Position numbers and translations under genes: made by a program. Source: SUG1106 sp051883095 (GTDB lineage: Bacteria > Bacillota > Clostridia > Peptostreptococcales > Anaerovoracaceae). Taken from it: a stretch of 64,000 bases of DNA. Positions 7,413 through 16,387 of this stretch are shown here, piece by piece. Numbering within the stretch: position 1 is the stretch's first letter; every line of letters begins with the position of its first letter. The notes beneath the pieces were generated by a model, which was given only the letters and a program-made list of their open reading frames with translations, ran no database searches and was not told the DNA's origin. The stretch lies in the NCBI GenBank assembly GCA_051883095.1, contig JBJETB010000023.1, positions 9,907-73,906 of the forward strand, written 5' to 3'.

Positions 7413-10104
7413 CCTCAACCATGTGGAAGCACTCGATGATGTCATCCACCTTGATGTCGTTGTAGTTTTCTATGCCGATACCGCACTCGTAGCCCTGGTT
7501 GACTTCCTTGGCGTCGTCCTTGAATCTTCTGAGAGACGAAATCTTGCCCTCGTGGATAACGATACCGTCACGAACAAGTCTGATTTCGGCATTTCTGACA
7601 ACCTTGCCCTCCTGAACATAGGCGCCGGCGATTATGCCCACATTAGGAACCTTGAAGGTTTCTCTTACCTGAACTTTGCCCAGAACCTCTTCCCTGAACT
7701 CAGGATCAAGCATACCCTTCATAGCATCCTCAACATCGTTGATGATGTCGTAGATTACTCTGTAAAGTCTGATCTGGATGTTTTCTCTGTCGGCAAAGGT
7801 CTGTACAGCAGTGGTAGGTCTTACATTGAAGCCGATGATGATGGAGCCAGTGGTTCCGGCCAGCATAACATCGGATTCCGTAACAGTACCTACACCTGTA
7901 TGGATTATCTTTACTCTTACGTTTTCGTTGTTGAGCTTTTCAAGGGATGATACGATGGCGCCTATGGAGCCCTGTACGTCGCCCTTGATGATAAGGTTGA
8001 GGTCCTTGACCTCGCCTTCCTGAATCTGGCTGAATAACTGTTCCAGAGTGGTGCTTGCGTTTCTTGCAAGGATTTCCTCTCTCAGCTTGGCCTTTCTGTT
8101 CTCTGCGATTTCTCTGGCCACCTTGTCTTCCTTGACTGCGTTGAATTCATCGCCGGCTTCCGGTACATCGGTAAGTCCGAGGATTTCAACTGCTGTGGCA
8201 GGGCCGGCCTTCTTGATGGTATCACCCTTGTAGTTGGTCATAAGTCTGATTCTGCCGGAGCATGTTCCTGCTACAACGCTCATGCCTGTCTTCAGGGTTC
8301 CGTTGGTTACTAATAGTGTTGCCACAGGGCCCTTGTTTTTATCCAGTCTGGCTTCGATAACTGAACCCATTGCAAGTCTCGACGGATTTGCTTTCAGTTC
8401 CAGCACCTCTGCCTGTAATAAAATCATTTCCAGAAGGTTTACAATACCTTCGCCTGTCTTGGCTGATACAGGAACCGAGATTACATCGCCGCCCCAGTCT
8501 TCTACCAGGATTCCGTGCTCGGTCAGGTCCTGCTTTACTCTTTCAGGATTTGCGCCCGGCTTATCTATCTTGTTGATTGCAACGATGATAGGAACTCCGG
8601 CTGCCTTGGCGTGGCTGATGGACTCGATGGTCTGAGGTTTTACAGAGTCATCGGCAGCTACAACCAGTACTGCGATATCGGTGATATGAGCTCCGCGGGC
8701 ACGCATTGCGGTGAAAGCCTCATGTCCCGGTGTATCCAGGAAAACGATCTTCTGTCCGTTTATCATTACTTCAGAAGCACCTATATGCTGAGTGATTCCG
8801 CCTGATTCCGATGCGGTTACATTTGTCTTTCTTATAGCGTCCAGAAGGGATGTCTTGCCGTGGTCAACATGACCCATTACGGTGATAATCGGAGCTCTAG
8901 GCTTCAGATCCTCTTCACGGTCTTCAAAGAGTTCAAGACCTTCTTCCTCAATTTCCTCCTCAACCTTGGCCACCACTACGCTGATTCCCAGCTCGTCTGC
9001 CAGAATGAGAACTGTATCGTCGTCTATATTCTGATTGATGTTGGCCATGATGCCCATCTTCATAAGGGCCATGATGACCTGTGATGTGGAAATGCCTGCC
9101 TGTTCGCAGAAGCCTGCTACGGTTATAGGTACTGTAACTGCAATTGTGCCTGTGGGAAGTTCTTCCATGATGTCCTCTTCTTCGACAGCTGCCGGCTTCG
9201 GTTTGTTGTGTTTCTTAGGCTTGGATGCCTTTTCAAGTGAACGCTGCTGCATTCTGTCCTTATTCTTCTTGCCGGTGCTGCTGCCGCCTTCCAGCTTAGC
9301 AAATTTATTTCTTTCCTTTTCGTGATGATCACGTTTTTCGGTGTTTTTCTGGTTAGGCTTGGTTTCCATTCTTTCCAGCTTCGGTCCGTCGTTTCTTTCT
9401 CTTCTCTGAGGCCTGCTGTCACCCTGACGCTGAGGTCTGCCACCCTGTTCTCCGCGGCTTCCCTGACCGTCTCTTGAGCCCTGGCCTCTGCGATCCTGCT
9501 GGCCGTCTCTAGGCTGGCGTGCAGGTCTGCCGTCTCTGTCGCCGCGGCTGTCTCTGCCGCCCTGTCCTTCTCTCGGCTGACGTGCCGGTCTGTCAGATCT
9601 GTCAGATTTTCTAGGCGCATCCTTTCTCGGTGCAGCATCATCTGCCTTCGTTGCTGCTGCCTTCGGTGCTTCTGCTTTAGGTGTTTCTGCCTTTGGTGCA
9701 GGTGCTTCAGTCTTCGGTTCTTCTGCCTTTGGCGCAGGTGCCTCTGTTTTCGGAACCTCTGTTTTCGGTGCAGCTGTTTCAACTGCAGGCGCTGCTGATG
9801 CAGGAACTTCTTCCTTGGCCTTTCCTCTCTCTGAAACCTCCTTAGGCACTACAACCTTTCCTACCGGTGGCTTGGTTCTGTTCTCTAAATCCTTATTTAC
9901 TACAGGCTTGCCCATAGGCGGTCTTGCAGCCGGTCTTTCTGAAGCCTGAGACTGAGGTCTTGCAGGCCTTGCTGCTCCCTGATTTCTTGTCTGAGGAATT
10001 ACCGCAGCCTTTACCGTTACTCTTGGCTGAGCGTCTTCCTGGCTTTCCGTCTTCTTAGGCGTTGCCTTTACTATTTTCGTTTCCTTTGTGTTTGTTTCTG
10101 TCAT
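7399..10104 (-). CDS. infB: Translation initiation factor IF-2
   Basis: The GTPase that delivers fMet-tRNA to the 30S subunit. The 901-residue protein has a long low-complexity N-terminal region (about 1-310): Pro/Ala/Glu/Lys repeats such as KTEAPAPKAE, then an Arg/Gly/Asp/Gln-rich stretch. An IF2-N domain follows, and then the G domain with GHVDHGKTSLLDAIR, DTPGHEAFTAM and NKIDKPGANP. The C-terminal half has the usual beta-barrel and IF2-C domains. The stop codon lies inside the palindromic spacer before rbfA. It immediately follows ylxQ. Confidence 0.97.
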   Translation of the reverse strand: MTETNTKETKIVKATPKKTESQEDAQPRVTVKAAVIPQTRNQGAARPARPQSQASERPAARPPMGKPVVNKDLENRTKPPVGKVVVPKEVSERGKAKEEVPASAAPAVETAAPKTEVPKTEAPAPKAEEPKTEAPAPKAETPKAEAPKAAATKADDAAPRKDAPRKSDRSDRPARQPREGQGGRDSRGDRDGRPARQPRDGQQDRRGQGSRDGQGSRGEQGGRPQRQGDSRPQRRERNDGPKLERMETKPNQKNTEKRDHHEKERNKFAKLEGGSSTGKKNKDRMQQRSLEKASKPKKHNKPKPAAVEEEDIMEELPTGTIAVTVPITVAGFCEQAGISTSQVIMALMKMGIMANINQNIDDDTVLILADELGISVVVAKVEEEIEEEGLELFEDREEDLKPRAPIITVMGHVDHGKTSLLDAIRKTNVTASESGGITQHIGASEVMINGQKIVFLDTPGHEAFTAMRARGAHITDIAVLVVAADDSVKPQTIESISHAKAAGVPIIVAINKIDKPGANPERVKQDLTEHGILVEDWGGDVISVPVSAKTGEGIVNLLEMILLQAEVLELKANPSRLAMGSVIEARLDKNKGPVATLLVTNGTLKTGMSVVAGTCSGRIRLMTNYKGDTIKKAGPATAVEILGLTDVPEAGDEFNAVKEDKVAREIAENRKAKLREEILARNASTTLEQLFSQIQEGEVKDLNLIIKGDVQGSIGAIVSSLEKLNNENVRVKIIHTGVGTVTESDVMLAGTTGSIIIGFNVRPTTAVQTFADRENIQIRLYRVIYDIINDVEDAMKGMLDPEFREEVLGKVQVRETFKVPNVGIIAGAYVQEGKVVRNAEIRLVRDGIVIHEGKISSLRRFKDDAKEVNQGYECGIGIENYNDIKVDDIIECFHMVEVERK

Positions 10105-10463
10105 TAGAACACCTCCCTTTCTAATGCTTGAATATGGTCAATCTCTTCTGAAATTACTTTTGCAAAATTTTCATCGGTGATGCCGAAAATTCCCTTTCCG
10201 GCTGTTCCGGTCATATGGGACATTTCCTCCGAGTCACCGAAAACTCTGTATTCCACATTTAATCTGCCTGCAGCGGCTGTCATCTTTTTCTTTGAATTCT
10301 CAGCAAGGTCCTCCGCTATTATCAGCAGTCTGACTTTGCCCTTTTCCATGGTGAAGATGCATGTGTTGTAGCCGTTGACAATTTTTCTCGCTTTAGCTGC
10401 AAAACCCATATAGCTCATCAGCTTTCTTCTCGCTGCTTCTGCACTGTTCAACCCGCTATTCAT
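10104..10463 (-). CDS. ylxQ: L7Ae-family RNA-binding protein YlxQ
   Basis: A small (119 aa) K-turn RNA-binding protein of the L7Ae/L30e/S12e/Gadd45 family, found between nusA and infB in Bacillota. The sequence KLMSYMGFAAKARKIVNGYN, then LLIIAEDLAENSKKKM and GTAGKGIFGITDENFAK, is characteristic. The start MNSGLNSAEAARR was chosen because it overlaps the end of ylxR by 8 bases; longer in-frame extensions would lie across ylxR and look non-native. Confidence 0.88.
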   Translation of the reverse strand: MNSGLNSAEAARRKLMSYMGFAAKARKIVNGYNTCIFTMEKGKVRLLIIAEDLAENSKKKMTAAAGRLNVEYRVFGDSEEMSHMTGTAGKGIFGITDENFAKVISEEIDHIQALEREVF

Positions 10464-10731
10464 GAGACATCTCCTTAAGCTCTGCAAAAATTTTTTCCTT
10501 TTCCTCAGGCTTAATCTCCATACCAAGGGATCTTTCAAGAGCCTTGCGCTTATAGGCCTTTTCCCAGCAGTCCGGGTTGTTCCTGCAAAGATAGGCTCCG
10601 CGGCCCTTGGCCTTTCCCGTCGTATCCACGCTGAGCTGCCCCTCAAATCCTGCGATTCTCACAAGCTCCTGCTTTTCTCTGGACGTCATGCAGCCTACGC
10701 ATCTTCTCATGGGGATTTTTCTGTCCTTCAA
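10456..10731 (-). CDS. ylxR: YlxR (DUF448) nucleic-acid-binding protein
   Basis: A 91-residue member of the YlxR family, reported in Bacillota as an RNase P modulator and regulator. It shows the diagnostic RRCVGCMTSR at the N-terminus and KGRGAYLCRNNPDCWEKA in the middle. It lies three bases after nusA and overlaps ylxQ, so it is certainly co-transcribed. Only the family function is known; nothing here refines it. Confidence 0.92.
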   Translation of the reverse strand: MKDRKIPMRRCVGCMTSREKQELVRIAGFEGQLSVDTTGKAKGRGAYLCRNNPDCWEKAYKRKALERSLGMEIKPEEKEKIFAELKEMSHE

Positions 10732-10734
10732 AGT

Positions 10735-11841
10735 TTATTCCTCCAGTTCAACAAATTCCGCTGCTGCCGGTTCTTCCTCAGGTCCTGTCTGATCATCTTC
10801 AGAACCGAAGTACTGGGTGTGGCTCTTGATGTCTATCTTCCATCCGCTGACTCTGGCTGCAAGTCTTACGTTCTGACCTTCCTTACCGATGGCCAGTGAA
10901 AGCTGATAGTCCGGAACAACTACTGTAGCAACCTTTTCGTCGCCTTCATCAATTATTACTTTTTCCACCTTGGCAGGGCTGAGTACGTTGGCAATGAGCT
11001 GCTCAGGATCCTCGCTCCAAGGTATGATATCTATCTTTTCACCATGAAGTTCATCTACGATAGCCTGCACTCTGGCACCTCTGGTACCCACGCAGGAGCC
11101 TACCGGGTCCACATTTTCAAATTCAGTATATACCGCCATCTTGGTTCTGGAACCTGCCTCTCTGGCGATTCCTCTGATCTCCACAGTTCCGTCCTCGATT
11201 TCAGGAACCTCCAGCTCGAAGAGTCTCTTTACGAGGCCGGGATGTGATCTGGAAAGGAAAACCTGAGGTCCTTTATTTGTCTTCTTCACGTCCATGATGT
11301 AGACCTTAAGTCTGTCGTTTACCTGGTAGCGTTCGCCCGGCACCTGTTCATTGGCGGAAAGTATGCCCTCGGTCTTGCCGATATTCACGAAAAGGGTTTC
11401 GTTGCTGATTCTCTGAACGGTTCCTGTCACGATTTCTCCCTGTCTGGTGATGAAATCGTCGAAAATCATTCCTCTTTCGGCTTCTCTGATTCTCTGAACA
11501 ACTACCTGCTTGGCTGTCTGAGCTGCGATTCTGCCGAAATCTCTTGGTGTCACCTGATATTCAACTATATCGCCCACCTCATATCTCGGATCGATTTCTC
11601 TGGCTTCTTCCAGTGAAAGCTGGGTGAGTTCATCCTCAATCTCCTCAACCACGTCCATTCTCATGTATACGTTGATGTCTCCGGTTTCCTGATTGATATC
11701 AACTCTCACGTTCTGTGAAGTTCCGTAGTTTTTCTTATATGCAGATACCAGTGCGGATTCGATGGCTTCGATCAGAATATCCTTAGATATATGTCTTTCC
11801 TTTTCTAAATCCTCAATAGCCTGAATAAATTCCTTGTTCAT
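10735..11841 (-). CDS. nusA: Transcription termination/antitermination factor NusA
   Basis: Binds RNA polymerase and nascent RNA to control pausing, termination and antitermination. The 368 residues contain the N-terminal polymerase-binding domain (MNKEFIQAIEDLEKERHI), an S1 domain (GEIVTGTVQRIS) and two KH domains (VGSCVGTRGARVQAIVDEL; LAIGKEGQNVRLAARVSGW), ending in an acidic tail. As in most Bacillota it lacks the C-terminal acidic repeats of proteobacterial NusA. It sits between rimP and ylxR. Confidence 0.96.
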   Translation of the reverse strand: MNKEFIQAIEDLEKERHISKDILIEAIESALVSAYKKNYGTSQNVRVDINQETGDINVYMRMDVVEEIEDELTQLSLEEAREIDPRYEVGDIVEYQVTPRDFGRIAAQTAKQVVVQRIREAERGMIFDDFITRQGEIVTGTVQRISNETLFVNIGKTEGILSANEQVPGERYQVNDRLKVYIMDVKKTNKGPQVFLSRSHPGLVKRLFELEVPEIEDGTVEIRGIAREAGSRTKMAVYTEFENVDPVGSCVGTRGARVQAIVDELHGEKIDIIPWSEDPEQLIANVLSPAKVEKVIIDEGDEKVATVVVPDYQLSLAIGKEGQNVRLAARVSGWKIDIKSHTQYFGSEDDQTGPEEEPAAAEFVELEE

Positions 11842-11857
11842 CTTTTTTATTACCTCC

Positions 11858-12522
11858 TTAGAAAATTACAGCAAGTCTGGTCTTAGCCACCTGCTCCCTC
11901 GGGAATTCAATCTCGCTTCCGTTTTCGTCTGTTATTACAATTTTATTATCCTCGGTGAGACCCTTCAGTATGCCCTGATAGGCCTTTTTGCCGTCCATGG
12001 CCTTGTATAAGCTTATGTCGACCACGTGTCCGCAAAACCTGATAAAATCTTTTTCTCTGATGAGCGCTCTGTCAAGGCCCGGCGATGATACTTCCAGGTA
12101 GTAGTTCTGCTCGATAGGATCGAGCCTGTCAAGCTCTTCTGAAAGGAATCTGCTTACCTTTTCACAGTCGTCCGTTGACACATACTGCTCCTGGCTCTCA
12201 CCTCCGTCCGCTCCTTCGCTTTCAAGAGGCAGTCTGTCGATGTAGACTCTCAGGAACCAGTCCTTGCCTTCCTTGANNNNNNNNNNNNNNNNNNNNNNNN
12301 NNNNNNNNNNNNNNNNNNNNNNNNNNNNNNNNNNNNNNNNNNNNNNNNNNNNNNNNNNNNNNNNNNNNNNNNNNNNTCAAGAGGCAGTCTGTCGATGTAG
12401 ACTCTCAGGAACCAGTCCTTGCCTTCCTTGACGAATTCGCTGTTGTAGAGCTCAAGCCCGTTTTCCGCGAGAAAATCAGCAGTGATTTCCTCCACGATTT
12501 CCGTTATTTTTTTCTTCGCCAT
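11858..12522 (-). CDS. rimP: Ribosome maturation factor RimP, interrupted by an assembly gap
   Basis: Needed for 30S subunit maturation. The N-terminal piece starts MAKKKITEIVEEITADFLAE; the C-terminal piece has YYLEVSSPGLDRALI and a DKIVITDENGSEIEF-like SH3 domain. They are separated by 100 Ns. The 55 bases before the gap (12222-12276) are repeated exactly after it (12377-12431). Removing the Ns and one copy restores a single frame of 510 bases, a normal 169-residue RimP, so the apparent break is artefact, not a pseudogene. It is the first gene of the nusA-infB operon. Confidence 0.9.
12277..12376. other. Scaffold gap (100 N) flanked by an exact 55-bp duplication
   Basis: This is a run of 100 undetermined bases. 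The last 55 bases before it equal the first 55 bases after it. That is what is expected when two contigs overlapping by the k-mer length (55) are joined as a default-sized gap rather than merged. The real genomic distance is probably negative: there is no missing sequence. Confidence 0.9.
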
Positions 12523-12550
12523 TATTTAATTTTCTCCCATATAATATTGA

Positions 12551-12574
12551 AAGAGTGGGCTGAAACCCACTCTT
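12551..12574 (-). terminator. Hairpin in the rimP leader
   Basis: A perfect 9-bp stem AAGAGTGGG/CCCACTCTT with a 6-base loop lies 29 bases before the rimP start. No T-run follows in either direction, so it is better read as a leader stem-loop (possible attenuation or mRNA protection) than as a true terminator. Confidence 0.4.
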
Positions 12575-12722
12575 TAAGTCTTACCTTATATCGTCATATG
12601 TTATGATATCACGAAATTGTTGATATTGCAAGGTTTTTTTGCAATTTGCCTACATGCGGCGGTGATGCAATGACCGGCACATTTCCGTTGAGGAAATTTT
12701 TAATCTAAATGTAAAAAATAGC

Positions 12723-12751
12723 TTGCAAAATATTTACATGTACTGTATAAT
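12723..12751 (+). promoter_or_regulatory. Sigma-A-type promoter for the nuclease-like gene
   Basis: TTGCAA (12723-12728), a 17-base spacer and a perfect TATAAT (12746-12751) point rightwards. Transcription would start near 12758, giving a leader of about 200 bases before the gene at 12959. The rest of the 12575-12958 spacer holds the TACGACAT inverted repeats described separately. Confidence 0.6.
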
Positions 12752-12769
12752 AATTACATAATGTCGTAT

Positions 12770-12946
12770 GGATTCAAAATAATAAATTGTTTCTACGACA
12801 TTGCCTTCCTCAGCGCATTCCGAAACCACTCGCATCACCGTGAATGTCGTATGAAATCTTAAAATCCCCCTTTCCATACGACATTTTTTGGATTATTCGA
12901 GCAAAATGCTGTAATCATCTTTAAAAAAACAAAAAATATACGACAT
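12770..12946 (+). promoter_or_regulatory. Leader with repeated ATGTCGTA/TACGACAT inverted repeats
   Basis: Five copies of one 8-mer occur here. They are AATGTCGTA at 12770-12778 paired with TACGACATT at 12794-12802; AATGTCGTATG at 12843-12853 paired with CATACGACATT at 12875-12885, followed by a T-run; and TACGACAT at 12939-12946 touching the AGGAGG site of the downstream gene. A sixth copy is in the coding region at 13022-13029. The copies can pair in alternative ways as RNA, or act as protein operators on DNA. Confidence 0.6.
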
Positions 12947-12958
12947 AGGAGGTATAAA

Positions 12959-13807
12959 ATGAGCTTTTTCGATATGGATTTTGATACGATGCTGCGTAAA
13001 TTAGAAGAATTGGAGAAATCATACGACATGGAGCTTGCGCAATTGGAGCGGCTGGCGCCGGGTCATCTTTCAAGCATAAACCGCAAAGGCAATCTGAACT
13101 ATCTGCAGATTCGTACAGACAGTGGAAATTACCACAGACACGGCATCAGCAGAGAACCTGAAATTCTGAGAATGCTTTGCAGAAAAGCATATATAAAAGA
13201 GATACTTATGCATCTCCGAAGAAACATCAGATGCCTTAAGACCGCTAAATCACAATATTCACCACTGGATTATATGAAAAGCATTCTTAACCTTCCTCCT
13301 GTATACCAGACCGTACCTCAGGAATGTTTTTTCCCAATGGGCGACAAAGACTTTCTGAAAAACTTATCCGAAGAGGATGCTGCTTTGACCCGAAGAGTAA
13401 GCGATTGGATCTCCTCTCCTTACGAGATGAGTACTTTCATGCCGGAGATGAGAACTCATACTACTTCCCGTGGAGAAAAAATGCGCTCCAAAGGTGAGGT
13501 TGTAATTGCAGAACTCATGTATAAACACAAGGTGCCTTTCCGCTACGAACCGGTAATACATATAGGAAAATTCACCCTGTCCTTCGACTTTACACCACTG
13601 AGAACCAGGGACTTCAAAGTGTTTTACTGGGAGCACTGCGGCATGCCTCACGATGCCGAATATATGAAAAAGCACAAGTGGAAGCTGGAAATGTATGAAA
13701 GCCAAGGAATTGTTCCATGGGACAACCTCATAGTTACCTATAATGACATCTATGGAAATGTTGACACGAGAATAATCGAGAGCGAGATAATAAACAAACT
13801 TCTGTAA
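12959..13807 (+). CDS. Nuclease-like hypothetical protein, probable PD-(D/E)XK fold
   Basis: 282 residues. The N-terminal part is helical and coiled-coil-like (MLRKLEELEKSYDMELAQLERL), followed by a short motif region SSINRKGNLNYLQI. The C-terminal domain (about 170-265) shows MRSKGEVVIAELMYKHKVPFRYEP, then FTLSFDF and FYWEHCGM, and a conserved lysine-rich helix. The arrangement E180, D210 and WEH (224-226) resembles the active-site layout of restriction-endonuclease-like folds and of an uncharacterised clostridial family. The start at 12959 has AGGAGG at 7 bases. It is monocistronic, with its own promoter and terminator. Nuclease function is inference; the DNA target is unknown. Confidence 0.6.
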   Translation: MSFFDMDFDTMLRKLEELEKSYDMELAQLERLAPGHLSSINRKGNLNYLQIRTDSGNYHRHGISREPEILRMLCRKAYIKEILMHLRRNIRCLKTAKSQYSPLDYMKSILNLPPVYQTVPQECFFPMGDKDFLKNLSEEDAALTRRVSDWISSPYEMSTFMPEMRTHTTSRGEKMRSKGEVVIAELMYKHKVPFRYEPVIHIGKFTLSFDFTPLRTRDFKVFYWEHCGMPHDAEYMKKHKWKLEMYESQGIVPWDNLIVTYNDIYGNVDTRIIESEIINKLL

Positions 13808-13810
13808 CAA

Positions 13811-13842
13811 AAACTGCGGCCCGTATTAGCGAGTCGCAGTTT
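13811..13842 (+). terminator. Hairpin after the nuclease-like gene
   Basis: The stem AAACTGCG/CGCAGTTT with a 16-base loop begins 3 bases after the stop codon. The T-run is weak (TTTCTAATA). It is followed by three near-copies of a CTCTGATATA-like 11-mer (about 13851-13880), which look like simple tandem repetition. The convergent DUF554 gene ends at 13914. Confidence 0.5.
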
Positions 13843-13913
13843 CTAATATACCCTGATTTACTCTGATATACTCTGATTTAAAAAGCAAGTACACATTAAG
13901 CGCAGTGTCAAGC

Positions 13914-14594
13914 CTACATAAACAGGCACAGCACGATGGGAAGGAACACCGCAGGCATGTAATTCATCACCTTCAGCTTGGTAATTCCCAGCATGTTCAG
14001 TCCGATGGCCACTATGAGAAGCGAACCCACGCAGGTCATCTCGGCAATTACCGAGTCGCTGAGGAAAGGTTCCACAGCCTGAGCCAGCAGCACGATTGCC
14101 CCCTGAAATACGAACACGAAGGCCGCCGACAGCATTACGCCGATCCCCAGAGAAGCGGAGAAAATAATAGCCGAAATGCCGTCCAGAGTAGCCTTGGTGA
14201 AGAGCATCTCGTTATTGCCCGTAAGACCTGCCTGCAGCGAGCCGACTATAGTCATGGCACCCACGCAGAAAAGCAGGCTGGCAGTGACAAAGCCTTCGGC
14301 GATGGTCACGTTTTCCCCCGGTTTTTTAAACCTGTTTTCCAGTCTTTCGGCAAAATTGTTCAGATGCCTGTCCAGATCAAGGGCAAGGCCTATGACCGCT
14401 CCCACAGCCATGGATATTATGGCGATGAGAGCGTTTTCACCTGACATGGCTCCATCGATTCCTATATATATTACACAGAGTGCAATACCCTTCATAATAA
14501 AGTCGGACCAGCCGTCAGGAATGAGCTTCTTTGCCAGAAGGCCGATTGTACTTCCGACAACTACGGTGAGGGTGTTAACAATAACTCCTATCAT
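13914..14594 (-). CDS. DUF554 family membrane protein
   Basis: A 226-residue hydrophobic protein with about six to seven predicted membrane spans. It starts MIGVIVNTLTVVVGSTIGLL and contains KATLDGISAIIFSASLGIGV, matching the DUF554 (YdfK/YqgA-like) family, whose biochemical role is unknown. A loop RHLNNFAERLENRFKKPGENVTIAEGF separates the spans. Its ATG overlaps the stop of the preceding small gene as TAATG, so the two are coupled. Confidence 0.85.
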   Translation of the reverse strand: MIGVIVNTLTVVVGSTIGLLAKKLIPDGWSDFIMKGIALCVIYIGIDGAMSGENALIAIISMAVGAVIGLALDLDRHLNNFAERLENRFKKPGENVTIAEGFVTASLLFCVGAMTIVGSLQAGLTGNNEMLFTKATLDGISAIIFSASLGIGVMLSAAFVFVFQGAIVLLAQAVEPFLSDSVIAEMTCVGSLLIVAIGLNMLGITKLKVMNYMPAVFLPIVLCLFM

Positions 14595-14878
14595 TATTCT
14601 ACAGTCTCTTCCTTGGCTTCTTCAGCCTCAGCCTCAAGTTTGGCAATCTCTGCAAGATGAACATCGATCTCTGCCATCAGTTCATCAAGTCTGGACTGAT
14701 CCAGCTCTCCGCCGTTCTTGAGAGTATTGTAAACGTAGCCGCCAAGCTCTTCCTTACCGTCTTTTACTTTCCCCTTCTCCAGCAGAATCTTTCCTTTGGT
14801 CTTGCCGTAGTCGATAGTATCGCCGGCGATTTCGGCAGCCTTTCCTGCCATCTGACCTAATTTATCCATAAATGCCAT
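14594..14878 (-). CDS. Small coiled-coil hypothetical protein
   Basis: 94 residues, acidic and helical, with no membrane span: MAFMDKLGQMAGKAAEIAGDT at the start, a YGKTKGKILLEKGKVKD middle and a long C-terminal heptad-like helix rich in Glu and Ala (ELMAEIDVHLAEIAKLEAEA). The start at 14878 was chosen because AGGAGG lies 8 bases upstream; an ATG 24 bases earlier overlaps that site. It is coupled to the DUF554 gene. I do not recognise a function. Confidence 0.7.
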   Translation of the reverse strand: MAFMDKLGQMAGKAAEIAGDTIDYGKTKGKILLEKGKVKDGKEELGGYVYNTLKNGGELDQSRLDELMAEIDVHLAEIAKLEAEAEEAKEETVE

Positions 14879-14953
14879 AGTTTCGTCCTCCTTTTCGGTC
14901 ATTACTTTGTTCCCATTTTATCACTAATACATCATTGCGTCAAAATGAAAATA

Positions 14954-16387
14954 TTATTTTTTGAAAAGGGCGATGAATTTTTCGATAAATGATTCTTCCT
15001 CTTTTTCTATCTTCTCTTTTTTGACCTCTTCCTTCCTGATGGCGGAGGTTTTCATGATAAACTGCACCGACTCCACATGAGTGTTTTTGGAGGACACGAA
15101 TGAACGTACTTTGTAGTTCTTTCCCATCATGTCATCTATGGCTTTGTTTATTTCATCCTCCAGCCTGGTATCCATATCCGAAGTCTCGCTGCGCAGTTCT
15201 GCTGTTCCTTCTTTAAGCTCAGAAGCTCCGCTGTAAAGTTCTGATGCTCCCTTTGACAGCATGCTGCTTCCCTCTGCAGCTGATTTCACCCCCTGAGTAT
15301 ACTGCACTAGTCCCTCATAAAAGGCTTTATAGGAATCAAGCTGTGCCTTGGCTCCGCCGATACTCTCTATAGCAGGATGGCCCTCGGGGAGCTGCGCCAT
15401 CAGGCCGGTCAGTACCTCATCATAGGTTTCAGGCGTAAGGCTTACGCTCATGCCTGCGGCGGCAAGGCTGCTGTTGAGCTGTGTTTCTGCACCGGAAACG
15501 AGCTGCAGGAACACGCTGTAGGCCCCGTTTACCAGGCTTTCGTTCTGCGCTGCCAGTGTGTCAAGTCCTTCGGCAAGCTGCACCGCACTCTTCTTCAGTT
15601 CACTGCTTCCCTTTTTAAGATCAGCAGCCCCTTTATCCAGGTCTTTGGCGCCATCCTTAAGGTCGTCAAGTTTTCCTGATATCCCCTCATTTCCTTCTGC
15701 ATCGAAGTCGATTTCCATTCCCAGAGGCAGACCGTTAATCATTATCTCGTCCATTTCGAAGTCTGTCACATCAGCTTCTATTACAATCTGTCTGCTGTTC
15801 CCCGGCATTATCAGATATGTGAGCTGCCTCATTCTGCCTGCGTTGGCACCTGTGGCTCCATCCGCCTTTATATTGGTGCACAGGTCCGTATCCAGACTGG
15901 CTGATATCTGAAGTCCGCAGCTGTCAAAGAAGTTTCCGCGGCATTTCGGATTTTCGGTTATATCCATAATAATCTGCAGATGTCCGCAAGCACCGGCCAG
16001 GTCGGAGCCCTGGATTTCGCTTCCATCAAGATAATATTTGAGTCTGACTTTCCACGGCAGAGCCTTGTCACTGTCCAGAACACCCTCGCAGTAAAGTTTT
16101 CCCTCGGCTGCATCTATTGTGACTGTATCGCCCTTCAGAGATGGCTCTCTGTCAGTGGTCAGATTTCTCACGGAGCTGTAATCCCCGTAATCTATGATTT
16201 TTCCCGCTTCCTCCATGTCGAAAATATTGACGGCATAAATCTTTGTCACTGTGCCGTCAGAGGCAAGGTTCGCATATACAACCTCCTGTTTAGGTGTGCT
16301 TTCTTCATAAGCCGAAGCGGCATTGGCTCCCGAAAGTGCAATCACCATAATGAGAAGCACCGAAATAATTCTTCTATATTTCTTCAT
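14954..16387 (-). CDS. Secreted heptad-repeat protein, partner of the MMPL transporter
   Basis: 477 residues with a clear signal peptide (MKKYRRIISVLLIMVIALSG, cleavage near ASA-Y). A beta-rich domain follows (about 30-230), then two helical repeat zones with L-x2-G-A-x2-L periodicity (DDLKDGAKDLDKGAADLKK near 240-290; LSKGASELYSGASELKEGT near 380-410), like the repeats in YhgE-type proteins. The basic C-terminus ends FIEKFIALFKK. Its first 14 bases overlap the end of the MMPL gene, so the two are co-translated and likely form a cell-envelope export complex. The exact role is unknown. Confidence 0.7.
   Translation of the reverse strand: MKKYRRIISVLLIMVIALSGANAASAYEESTPKQEVVYANLASDGTVTKIYAVNIFDMEEAGKIIDYGDYSSVRNLTTDREPSLKGDTVTIDAAEGKLYCEGVLDSDKALPWKVRLKYYLDGSEIQGSDLAGACGHLQIIMDITENPKCRGNFFDSCGLQISASLDTDLCTNIKADGATGANAGRMRQLTYLIMPGNSRQIVIEADVTDFEMDEIMINGLPLGMEIDFDAEGNEGISGKLDDLKDGAKDLDKGAADLKKGSSELKKSAVQLAEGLDTLAAQNESLVNGAYSVFLQLVSGAETQLNSSLAAAGMSVSLTPETYDEVLTGLMAQLPEGHPAIESIGGAKAQLDSYKAFYEGLVQYTQGVKSAAEGSSMLSKGASELYSGASELKEGTAELRSETSDMDTRLEDEINKAIDDMMGKNYKVRSFVSSKNTHVESVQFIMKTSAIRKEEVKKEKIEKEEESFIEKFIALFKK

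Noticed and set aside
7348..7950. 200-codon plus-strand reading frame opposite infB
   Set aside because: It is the antisense of the conserved IF-2 C-terminal domain, with no ribosome binding site or promoter.
9123..9782. 219-codon Arg/Lys/Gln-rich reading frame on the minus strand
   Set aside because: It is an alternative frame of the repetitive infB 5' region; its composition mirrors the low-complexity DNA.
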